The position numbers and the translations under genes were made by a program. From NCBI GenBank assembly GCA_002733985.1, contig NVXP01000025.1, positions 5,812-53,412 of the forward strand: a DNA stretch of 47,601 bases, given 5' to 3'. This DNA is from Fluviicola sp. (GTDB lineage: Bacteria > Bacteroidota > Bacteroidia > Flavobacteriales_D > Crocinitomicaceae). Shown here piece after piece: positions 20,151 through 29,305 of this stretch. Position 1 is the first letter of the stretch; the number at the start of each line of letters is the position of its first letter. The notes under the pieces are model-generated. The model worked only from the letters and a program-made list of their open reading frames with translations. It was not told where the DNA came from and searched no databases.

Positions 20151-21650
20151 TCATTCCTTTTTTCCTAGTTTCAATTTAACGACTCCGATAATTTTATCGA
20201 CGTATTCAACGACTTCGGGTTCCATTTTAGTGACATAAATCACCAGTGGGAATAAAATTACGACTAGAATCGAATTGGCGATCATTGTGAGCCACATGTT
20301 TCCTAAATCAAGATCAAGCCAAATCAAGGAAACCAACACGATTGCGAACAGTACTATGACCTTCAGTTGATTCAATTTGAATGGGTGAATTTTATACCAT
20401 TTCCAAACAAAGAAGAGCCGAAGCAAGTTATACAACAAATAGGCAATTGTTGTTGATAATGCCGCACCAGAAATACCCCATTTTGGGATAAACAAGACAT
20501 TTAATACGTAGACAACAACGATAAGGCTACCCGTAAAGATTATGTCGTATCGATATTTCTTTGAAGTCACCAAAATTGTTCCATTCAACCCCATATACAT
20601 ATCGACAATCCTTCCGATCATCAACATTAAGAATACAGGGATTCCAAATGAATATCCCTTTGGGAGTAAACTGAAAATTTCATCAATGGAAACCCAAGTA
20701 CCTAGAAACAGGAACAATCCTATGAATAAGGTCACTGAACTTACACGTTTATAAAGTTCATTCATCTTGACCATGTCTCGATCTTTCCAATACTGCGCTA
20801 CTATGGGCGAGCTGACCCTCATGATGGCGGCATACGGAATCATCAATGCTCGAATAATGTAAAGCACGATGCTGTACACTCCCAAATCAGCTAACCCGAT
20901 AAGTCCAGCAATCATAATTGAATCAAGCGAGATGACTAGAATAGCAGCAAGTGTATTCATGTAAGAATACATGGAATATACAAGTATGATTTTTTGAAAT
21001 TTCTTCGGAATTGAGATGGACTTGAGACTCACGTGCCATTCATTCAAATAGATCATATATCCAATTAGAAGGACTACTGGTATAGCCTGGGAAAGACAAA
21101 TAAGTACAACTAAGATGTGAAAATCGAACCACGCCAGTGCATAAAACAAAAGAATGATAGTGGTTACGATACGAAGAATGAAATCATTGGCAACGACTGC
21201 GAAAACATTCTTGTACAAACCTCGCAAGTAGTTTTCTAACAACTTAAAGATCACCATGAAAGAACCAACAGGAATTACCCAGTAATAATACTGAACAAAC
21301 CTAGAGGACCTGGATTCGAAATACACACTGATACTGTCTTTAAATAGGATAAACACCAAAGAAAACAGAATAACTCCGACCAGAGCGATTATTAAATTGA
21401 GAGACAGAAAGCCGTAATGTTTTCGCTTTGGGTTGAACAAATAAGGAAAAAATTTCCACGTAGAATTAATGGATCCTAGATTTGAGAATTGAGCGAACAA
21501 CAGACTTAAGGATAGTATTAAATTGATAAGTCCAACCTCCTCTTGTGAAAGTAAGATTACAAAAAGTAGAACCTTGTTGACATATCCCAACAACATACCG
21601 ATGTAGGATATTATTGTTGTTCTCAGTGCGTCTTTTTGAATTATCCCCAT
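20151..21650 (-). CDS. Oligosaccharide flippase family (Wzx-like) membrane protein
   Basis: ~14 TM helices; MGIIQKDALRTTIISYIGMLLGYVNKVLLFVILL N-terminus typical of the Wzx/MVF superfamily. Confidence 0.85.
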   Translation of the reverse strand: MGIIQKDALRTTIISYIGMLLGYVNKVLLFVILLSQEEVGLINLILSLSLLFAQFSNLGSINSTWKFFPYLFNPKRKHYGFLSLNLIIALVGVILFSLVFILFKDSISVYFESRSSRFVQYYYWVIPVGSFMVIFKLLENYLRGLYKNVFAVVANDFILRIVTTIILLFYALAWFDFHILVVLICLSQAIPVVLLIGYMIYLNEWHVSLKSISIPKKFQKIILVYSMYSYMNTLAAILVISLDSIMIAGLIGLADLGVYSIVLYIIRALMIPYAAIMRVSSPIVAQYWKDRDMVKMNELYKRVSSVTLFIGLFLFLGTWVSIDEIFSLLPKGYSFGIPVFLMLMIGRIVDMYMGLNGTILVTSKKYRYDIIFTGSLIVVVYVLNVLFIPKWGISGAALSTTIAYLLYNLLRLFFVWKWYKIHPFKLNQLKVIVLFAIVLVSLIWLDLDLGNMWLTMIANSILVVILFPLVIYVTKMEPEVVEYVDKIIGVVKLKLGKKE

Positions 21651-22336
21651 TAATCATTAATTATCCTTAATATCCGATTATACAGGATTTCGTGTCCTAC
21701 TTTATCAAAGTGAATTCCATCAGGAATGTTACCTCTGTCAATATCATCAGTCAGAAGAATAGAAACTCGATTTAACTCTTTATATTTTGAATTCAAGCGT
21801 TTGTTCCACTTCTCTACTCGCTTAACACTTCCTGGCAACTGCTCTTCGATCCTTTGACTTGGTACATTAACACCTATACAAATTATGTGTGCCTTTGAAT
21901 ATTTCAGTAGGTTATCTAACAATTCGTCATGTGCACGTTCGAACCGCTTAAATCGATACCAAGATCTTCTAAAACGAAGATTAACAAGGGTTGATCTGAA
22001 TTTTGATTCAAAATATTTAATGCCGCCTTCAATAAAATGCCCGACATTGCTTCGCTTGGTTTTGAAATATAAATACTTGTACAATCCTAACGACATACTC
22101 CTTGAGCAAAGTTCGTTGATTCCAAAATTTAAAATCACCACGTCCGGATGATGGATAAGGTAACTGTCAATAGACCTTGAAGACTCTCCAATTAGTTTAT
22201 GTCCTCGAGAAATATTTGCAATTTCATGCGATAAACAATTCCCTAAGAGTATCGAATAGCTCTCACCGTCTTGAGGACGAACACGAGATACAACTGAGTT
22301 CCCATCAATCACTATTTTCTTCAATCTTTTCTCCAA
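21650..22336 (-). CDS. SGNH/GDSL-type hydrolase
   Basis: VIDGNSVV (block I-like), VVILNFGINEL (block III GxND-like), DGIHFDKVGHEIL (block V DxxH). Confidence 0.8.
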   Translation of the reverse strand: MEKRLKKIVIDGNSVVSRVRPQDGESYSILLGNCLSHEIANISRGHKLIGESSRSIDSYLIHHPDVVILNFGINELCSRSMSLGLYKYLYFKTKRSNVGHFIEGGIKYFESKFRSTLVNLRFRRSWYRFKRFERAHDELLDNLLKYSKAHIICIGVNVPSQRIEEQLPGSVKRVEKWNKRLNSKYKELNRVSILLTDDIDRGNIPDGIHFDKVGHEILYNRILRIIND

Positions 22337-22716
22337 AAGTCTTTTTTAATGTCCCTAACTGGTACAATTCGTTTTTATTCAAAGTTAATATAATTATCAA
22401 GTGACGGTTGATACGAGCATATCCGTTAATGGTGATTTGTAGATTGTTTTTCTACTCAACCCAATAACGATTAAAGCTTAAAGCTTTTCTTAATGACAAT
22501 TAATTACGTTGTCCCCCATCATTGTAAAGAATATAGGTCTGACTTGCTACACGAATAAAATCACAGACTAAACAGATGCTCATTTACAAAGCCTATAATT
22601 GTATGTTTATCGTGCGTTTGACTCATGCCCTTGTGTATTTTTAACTATCTTCATATCCAAGATTGTTTCTGCTTAAGACACAAGCCATCCTGTACACTTA
22701 TCTAGTAATTGAAATC

Positions 22717-23139
22717 ATGATAAAGAGAATTACGCATTACTTTATTCCTGCGTTTTTGGCCATTTATTTTATTTTAGCCTTCTTAACAATTGTGTTAAAA
22801 TCGAAAAGTGAGATTTTCCCTTTTTTTTCCTTTAAACTCTATTCGAAAGTACCCAATGGGTTTACTAAATACGATATACTTTACAACAAAGGTGAAGAGA
22901 ATGAGTTCTATTTAATTAATGAAAACGCAACTCTGAACAAACTTGAAAGAAAAAACTTCATGTACAGAATGAACTTATTAGGAAGTCAATATGAAAAATC
23001 AGGAAAGCTTTCTGTAGAAAACTATTCAGATTTTTTATCTGAAGGTGAAACAGCTTTCTTGGTGAAGGTTTCTGGAGACTATATTAAAGCAGTACGAGAT
23101 AACGAATATGTTGTTGAAATAATTATGGAACTAAAATGA
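22717..23139 (+). CDS. Hypothetical membrane-anchored protein, 140 aa
   Basis: Likely starts at MIKRITHY (22717) rather than the called 22663; single N-terminal TM; overlaps next ORF by 4 bp. Confidence 0.65.
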   Translation: MIKRITHYFIPAFLAIYFILAFLTIVLKSKSEIFPFFSFKLYSKVPNGFTKYDILYNKGEENEFYLINENATLNKLERKNFMYRMNLLGSQYEKSGKLSVENYSDFLSEGETAFLVKVSGDYIKAVRDNEYVVEIIMELK

Positions 23140-24506
23140 TTAAAACGATTATCAACACATTCTGGCAAAGCACCATTATTAATGGGGAAGATTTCCTAAG
23201 GCTAGACGCAAAAAAAAATGACAGGGTGAAATTTGTGACTCACCTCTTTTATTTCCTTGTTTTTTTGACATCCATTCAATCATTTAGCCCATTCTATCAG
23301 GTACCTGAATGGTATACTATGGTGGACTCTCCACATTTATTTCAGCCTATTTGGAGCGTAAAGTGGATTTCTACAGAGAACTGGGAAACCTGTATAAGAT
23401 TAATTTTATCCGCCTTTTTAATTAGCTCTCTTGCTGGGGTTCTTTTGTGGAGTAGATCGAGAATAATTCGTATCAGTGTTTTTTTATCATTCTTTTTCTA
23501 TTTGTCATTGATCTCTTCCTTTGGAAAAATTGATCACTATCTTCACCTCACACTCATTGCTTCATTTTTGTTCATTTTCATTCCAAACGCAAAATCGAAA
23601 GACCCGGAAAATGTAACCCGTGCGAAAGTGTTTTTTGGAATGCAAACCCTTATTCTGCTAGCTTATTTCGTTTCAGGATTTTTTAAAATTTACGGAATAA
23701 TTGATCAAGAAATCCTAGGGGTGAAATCTGCACTGTCTCCAGATAGTCTAGCACAAACGATAAGTAAAACTTCGTTGGCAGCTAATACCGACTATTTCTT
23801 GCAGTCTTATATTCTAAACAAACCGTCATATCTGTATTCTGCTCTTCTGATCCTTGGTTATATTATTGAGTTTTTCTCTATTTATGTAATTTTCAAGCCT
23901 AGACTTCACAGAATTTGGGGACTAATACTAGTTCTATTGCATGTTGGTATATTGCTGACTGTAGGTCCCGATTTTACGAATCAAATATTCATCGTAGGAA
24001 TCTTTCTTATGTTTAGCCCTTTTGCTAATACTGACACTGATCTAATTAATGACTTTTTAATTGTTTATAGAAACATCAAACGCAAGTTTTCTACAAAAAC
24101 AAAGGAGTACATTGTTTTTTATGACGGGGAATGCCTAATGTGTTCAGGTTTTCTGAAATTCCTTTCTAAATTCCCCTTACCAAGGGAAATGAAAATCTCC
24201 CAATTACAAGGTGCCAGGTTTGAACAATTAAAGAAGGGAAAATCAGGCTTATCAGAAATCGACTCCATAGTTGTGTTAGAAATCAGGAATAATGACGAGG
24301 AAATTATTAGGATTAAAGCCAACGGGATTCTTTGGGTTCTATCAAAAGTGAATAAAGGGTTTTTACCAGTCAAATTGCTCTACAATATATTCCCGTTTTT
24401 CGGAAATTGTATCTACGACATTGTGGCAAAGTACAGAAAGAAAACAAGCCCAGACAGCTGTCCTATTCCTCCTCCTGAAATTAGAGAAATACTACTAAAA
24501 GAATAG
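23136..24506 (+). CDS. HTTM-like membrane domain fused to DCC-family thiol-disulfide oxidoreductase-like domain (DUF393)
   Basis: N-terminal multi-TM region; C-terminal EYIVFYDGECLMCSGFLKFLSKFPLPREMKISQLQG (DCC motif DGECxxC). Confidence 0.8.
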   Translation: MIKTIINTFWQSTIINGEDFLRLDAKKNDRVKFVTHLFYFLVFLTSIQSFSPFYQVPEWYTMVDSPHLFQPIWSVKWISTENWETCIRLILSAFLISSLAGVLLWSRSRIIRISVFLSFFFYLSLISSFGKIDHYLHLTLIASFLFIFIPNAKSKDPENVTRAKVFFGMQTLILLAYFVSGFFKIYGIIDQEILGVKSALSPDSLAQTISKTSLAANTDYFLQSYILNKPSYLYSALLILGYIIEFFSIYVIFKPRLHRIWGLILVLLHVGILLTVGPDFTNQIFIVGIFLMFSPFANTDTDLINDFLIVYRNIKRKFSTKTKEYIVFYDGECLMCSGFLKFLSKFPLPREMKISQLQGARFEQLKKGKSGLSEIDSIVVLEIRNNDEEIIRIKANGILWVLSKVNKGFLPVKLLYNIFPFFGNCIYDIVAKYRKKTSPDSCPIPPPEIREILLKE

Positions 24507-24675
24507 TACACCTACCTTATTGGGATATTCAAATTTATTGATGAAGTACGTTACTTTGTGTTTTTTATCAATACCCCTCAGATTTTCTTCTATGAAACAA
24601 AGTAATATTAACAAACAAACTTTATTTTTAGGTTTTTCGAATTAAAAGTGATCTTACACAACTTACCCTAGTTTT

Positions 24676-25890
24676 TTGGTGAAAATGATAGAAAGAAGTC
24701 CAAAAGTATTAATTGTCCTCGACAATGATTTCGCTCCAGACATCCGTGTCGATAATGAGATCAAGATACTACAGCATGCTGGATATGAGATAACATTACT
24801 ATGCTTCGCTTTTAATAGTAAAGTCTACTCTCAAAATGAAGCATACACTATTATTCGTGTACCGATAAAGAAATCATATAAGAATCGTCTCTTTTTCTTT
24901 GCGTCTTGGCTTCCTCTTTATACTAATTTATGGAGCAAGCATATTATTAATGAACTCAACAACGGGGACTTTGATTTAATATACGCACACGATCTCTATA
25001 TGATCGCTCCTGTACATAGATCACTCGAAAAATTAAAGTCGAAAGCGAAATTCATCATAGACCTTCATGAACATTTCCCTGCAGCTATCGAATCCTATTC
25101 ATGGACTAATGGTTTCTTAAGGAGAATGTTGTCTCAACCAAGGATTTGGTACACTCGAGAAAAGAAAGATCTTCAGCATCCTGATTTGTGCATTACGCTA
25201 AGTGATACATTTTCAAATAGGTTGAGTGAAATTGCTAAGAGGAGTATTGATGATTATTACGCTTTCCCAAATATTACTCCCCTTAAGCCTTTAGTAGATT
25301 TCAACACTCAATTGGACTATAATCAAAGTGACGTAGTTTTCTTGTATTACGGTGCAATTGGAGATAGAAGGGGGATTTTTGATCTATTCGAAGCTTTTTT
25401 AGAAGTAATTGAGAAATGTCCTAATGCAAAACTACTACTTATCGGGCCTGTAGATAAATCGGATAAGTCAAAATTTGAGAACTATCTAAACAATCCGAAA
25501 ATTGCCTCAAACGTAAAGTACATCCCTTGGATTGAAAGCAAATACTGGCAGAATTTTGCCGAGGAGTCACATTTTTGTTTGGCTCCATTTCTAGTTAACC
25601 CACAGCATAATTCAGGAGTTGCTAATAAAATTTACCAGTATTTACAAGCAGGGAAATTTACCATCGCTTCAAACTGCACACCGCAGCAAATACTGTTAGA
25701 ATCCTACGATGGTGGCATCATTTTTAAAAACCAAAAGGAGTTTGCTCAAGCCCTCGAAAAATGTTATTTCAACAAAGAAACATATATTCTCAAGGGGGAA
25801 AATGCGAAGGTAAAATTCAATCAACGAGATGATTATCAGGAAAACATGAATTCATATTTGGACCGAATTCAACAATTACTTTTGAAGTAA
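24676..25890 (+). CDS. Family 4-like glycosyltransferase
   Basis: VLIVLDNDFAPDIRVDNEIKIL..., DLIYAHDLYMIAPV, FLYYGAIGDRRGIFDLFEAF, KLLLIGPV. Confidence 0.87.
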   Translation: MVKMIERSPKVLIVLDNDFAPDIRVDNEIKILQHAGYEITLLCFAFNSKVYSQNEAYTIIRVPIKKSYKNRLFFFASWLPLYTNLWSKHIINELNNGDFDLIYAHDLYMIAPVHRSLEKLKSKAKFIIDLHEHFPAAIESYSWTNGFLRRMLSQPRIWYTREKKDLQHPDLCITLSDTFSNRLSEIAKRSIDDYYAFPNITPLKPLVDFNTQLDYNQSDVVFLYYGAIGDRRGIFDLFEAFLEVIEKCPNAKLLLIGPVDKSDKSKFENYLNNPKIASNVKYIPWIESKYWQNFAEESHFCLAPFLVNPQHNSGVANKIYQYLQAGKFTIASNCTPQQILLESYDGGIIFKNQKEFAQALEKCYFNKETYILKGENAKVKFNQRDDYQENMNSYLDRIQQLLLK

Positions 25891-25900
25891 TAATCGTTAA

Positions 25901-28900
25901 TTATACGTTCTCTGTTAACTTTCTACCATTTCTCCAATCCCAAAACAACATTCCTCCAATTAACAATAAGATCAATACAGACCCCACAATCGCCATTGTT
26001 TTAGCCGTGTGAAACTTCGGAACATCAAATTTAAACTCAATTTTGTGCTTTCCACCATCAACTTCTAATCCGCGAAGTGCATAATTCACTTTGATGATTT
26101 CTTTTTCTTTCCCATCAACATAAGCTTTCCAACCATCTTTGTAGTACATTTCTGAAAAGACGATGAACTGTTTTCCGTTTACATCTGCCGAATAGTTGAT
26201 TTGATTTGGAGCGTATTTCGTCATTTCCACAGTTCCTTCTTTCGAGAACTGTTTCTTACTCAGTTTTTTCGCTTCAGAATCTAGCATCACTGCTTTTGTA
26301 GAAGGATTAAATTGACTGTCCAAAGTTATTTCAACGAGTGATTTAAATGAATCGAGAGTATCATACTCAAGGGTTTGAAGTGGCACTAAATCTGTCAGCC
26401 TTGTTTGCTCATCTATTACAAAAGCAACGGTTTGTCCAACTTGTAAGCCATTTGTGAGTTTCACATCCATCGTATCTTTCGAATATCGATTCGTTTGTGG
26501 ATCTAGCTTATCAACAACGTATAGTAGTTTTTCCTGACCGTAAATTGTTGCCTTAACTTTCTTCTTACCATTTACAAGGAACTCTCCCTTCCCTGTATTT
26601 TTCAATGTGAACTTGTTTCCCAAACCTCGAATCTCTTCGTCTGCAGTTGCAACGCTTACCACCTCAGAAACAAACCAAGCATTTCCAAGTGATGTTCTAT
26701 TTGGAGATACCTGTCCACGTTGAATGATGTATTTCACATTCAGCATATCGAGTACTTTGTTATTCATTGAATACAAGTGGAACTCTGCTAAATTTTGGAA
26801 ATTACGGAGTTTCGCTCCATGATAACCACCTATCGATTTATGAAAATATGATGCTCTTGAACTACCAAAACCACCATCCGTTTCAAACACGCGGTAATTT
26901 GTATTGGCATTAAGCGCTGCAAATTTATAGGCATCCTCTACTCGATTTTGATATTTACGTGAGTATTCTTTCCCTCTAGCTTTTGCAATTCCCTTTTTTC
27001 CTCCAGCATCAACTAATGCTTGAAGACTTGGATTCTCTTTAATTTCATTTTCAAGAATCACATTATCCGCAGCTGATGACACCATTGGATATGCGCGCTC
27101 TGCCTCTGGCACCCAATGAACGTACGATCCATCACGTTTCTCCAATGTTCCAATATAATTGGTATCCACACCAACAAAATCAAATAACATTAAAACTGCA
27201 ATTCCTCCAGCAATTGCCATTGAAGGCAATGACGTATAAAAGAACAGAGCAACAATACCTATTCCAAAGATTGCAAAGAGTATTGAACGTGTTGTTGAAC
27301 TACTGAAAACATCTGATCTGAATTTACGTATCGCATCAGATCCTTGTAGATTCGTTGCTACTTCAGTATCTATAAATTGTTTGAGCTGTTGAGGATTATT
27401 TAAATCAATTCCTCGTTGTTGTTGAAATTGCTGAACCTGCTCAGGAGTAAACTGTTGGAGTTGTCCCATTATTTGATTTCCAATAACTTCCTCATCATTG
27501 GCGGCAATTTCAGCTTTCGAAGCATAAGTATTGTCCAACCCGATCATTTTCAGTCCAATCAAGAAGACAAGAAATACTCCTGAAACAATCAGGAATTTCT
27601 TCCCTTGCGTTTTTAGATTCTCACGATCTTGGAAGAGCTTTTGCAAAAGCATTACTGCAATCACGGGAAATGTTAATTCAAGAAGAACAAGAATAATTGT
27701 TACCGTTCTAAAGCTCGCATACAATGGCACGTAGTCAATGAAGAAATCAGTAAGTCCCATGAAATTTTTCCCCCATGAAAGCATCAAAGCGAGGATGGAA
27801 ACACCTAGGTAAACCCATTTAATTTTATCTTTCAAGAAAACCATTCCAAGTAAGGCGAGAAAAACTGTAAGAACACCTAAGTAAACGGGGCCAGAAGTGA
27901 TAGCTTGTTCTCCCCAGTATAGACGACCACCAAGGATATTAGCTCTCTCTTGAGGAGTATAGTCGCCATCTTCTACCATTTGGGCAAAATTGGATTCTAT
28001 AATTGGTTTACTATTGTGCGAACCTTTAACGTAAGGAGATACAATTGTGAACGACTCATCAATCCCGTAACTCCAATTCGTGATGTAGCTCTTATCAAGC
28101 CCTTCTTTTGCTTTAGTTTCAGAACCGTCAGCTGAAATTGTAAGATCATTTGCACCACGTATGGTATGTTTCGCGTAATCGTTCGTCATGGAGATACTAC
28201 CATAATTCACAAACAACGCCAATAAATATCCAACAAAAACACCGCCAGTGGCGAATCCAAAATTCTTTAAGGTCTTTTTCTTGAAAGCATCAATCGCGAA
28301 GTAAATCCCCAAACCTACAAGAAGGATGATCATATAATAGGTTACCTGGTAATGATTCTGAGAAAGCTCAAAGCCCATGAACACAGCTGAGAGCACAGCG
28401 CCCCATTTCCAATTTCGTTGAAACGCATAAATAAAAGCACCTAAAACTGCTGGTAAAAAGGCAACAGCCATAGCTTTCGAATTGTGTCCAGCTTGCAAAA
28501 TAACAATCTCATAACTTGCAAAGGCAAAGGCAATTGCACCAATAAGCCCAATGACTGGCTTTATCCGCATGAACAACGCAAAGATGTAAAAACCAATGAG
28601 GTGTAATAAGAAAGCCCCAACTGGTGATGGAAACCAAGCCATGAAAGTTCTCGTTATTGATTTGAAGATATTCCCTCCATAAACAACCGAAATCTGTGTA
28701 GCTGGCATACCTCCGAACATTGAATTTGTCCAAAGTGGTTCTTGCCCTGTCTCTTCTCGGAAATGCGAAATTTCATTCGACATCCCTTTGAATTGCTCAA
28801 TGTCATGTTGAGCTAATCCGTAATCGTCAAATTGCGGAGCAAAAAACATTCTCGCAATCACGAAAAAGACTACGATTACTGCAAAATGCATCCAATGTTT

Positions 28901-28927
28901 TGAGAAAAATGACTTGATACCGTCCAT
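25901..28927 (-). CDS. YfhO-family multi-pass membrane protein
   Basis: 1008 aa, many TMs, SMFGGMPATQ motif near N-terminus, C-terminal ...FSEMYYKDGWKAYVDGKEKEIIKVNYALRGLEVDGGKHKIEF typical of YfhO proteins. Confidence 0.9.
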   Translation of the reverse strand: MDGIKSFFSKHWMHFAVIVVFFVIARMFFAPQFDDYGLAQHDIEQFKGMSNEISHFREETGQEPLWTNSMFGGMPATQISVVYGGNIFKSITRTFMAWFPSPVGAFLLHLIGFYIFALFMRIKPVIGLIGAIAFAFASYEIVILQAGHNSKAMAVAFLPAVLGAFIYAFQRNWKWGAVLSAVFMGFELSQNHYQVTYYMIILLVGLGIYFAIDAFKKKTLKNFGFATGGVFVGYLLALFVNYGSISMTNDYAKHTIRGANDLTISADGSETKAKEGLDKSYITNWSYGIDESFTIVSPYVKGSHNSKPIIESNFAQMVEDGDYTPQERANILGGRLYWGEQAITSGPVYLGVLTVFLALLGMVFLKDKIKWVYLGVSILALMLSWGKNFMGLTDFFIDYVPLYASFRTVTIILVLLELTFPVIAVMLLQKLFQDRENLKTQGKKFLIVSGVFLVFLIGLKMIGLDNTYASKAEIAANDEEVIGNQIMGQLQQFTPEQVQQFQQQRGIDLNNPQQLKQFIDTEVATNLQGSDAIRKFRSDVFSSSTTRSILFAIFGIGIVALFFYTSLPSMAIAGGIAVLMLFDFVGVDTNYIGTLEKRDGSYVHWVPEAERAYPMVSSAADNVILENEIKENPSLQALVDAGGKKGIAKARGKEYSRKYQNRVEDAYKFAALNANTNYRVFETDGGFGSSRASYFHKSIGGYHGAKLRNFQNLAEFHLYSMNNKVLDMLNVKYIIQRGQVSPNRTSLGNAWFVSEVVSVATADEEIRGLGNKFTLKNTGKGEFLVNGKKKVKATIYGQEKLLYVVDKLDPQTNRYSKDTMDVKLTNGLQVGQTVAFVIDEQTRLTDLVPLQTLEYDTLDSFKSLVEITLDSQFNPSTKAVMLDSEAKKLSKKQFSKEGTVEMTKYAPNQINYSADVNGKQFIVFSEMYYKDGWKAYVDGKEKEIIKVNYALRGLEVDGGKHKIEFKFDVPKFHTAKTMAIVGSVLILLLIGGMLFWDWRNGRKLTENV

Positions 28928-29041
28928 AGTGTTGATTTCTTATTAAAGCAGATAAAAATAATCAAAATGTCCTAGCGGGCATCCTGTTTTCACGAATACT
29001 AAAACTCAATGTGTGAATTACACTCTCAGCTCAACCAAAAA

Positions 29042-29302
29042 TCAATCAATTATTTCTTCAAAATCGACATCCTCAATATCATTAGAGGTACTTCCCCCCT
29101 TCTTGATTACTGATGTTTTACCGAGATTTTTAGCTGTCCTTTCGCGTTCTGTTTTCAAGTTGTTCTCTTGGGCTTTCATGTGCTCCTGCTCAGCCATATT
29201 GCGCTTAGCATTCATCATTTGTCCTAAAAAACGCACGACAATGAATACACCAATAATGATTAGAACAGTTCGGATTAACCCAGTAAAACTTGCCTCAACC
29301 AT
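29042..29302 (-). CDS. DUF4834-like small membrane protein
   Basis: N-terminal TM followed by charged tail; located 3 bp downstream of the carB stop. Confidence 0.6.
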   Translation of the reverse strand: MVEASFTGLIRTVLIIIGVFIVVRFLGQMMNAKRNMAEQEHMKAQENNLKTERERTAKNLGKTSVIKKGGSTSNDIEDVDFEEIID

Positions 29303-29305
29303 TGA

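Noticed and set aside
22337-22716. AT-rich intergenic region as a missed gene or riboswitch
   Set aside because: No ORF with recognisable content and no stable long-range stem seen by eye; adequately explained as a divergent promoter region.
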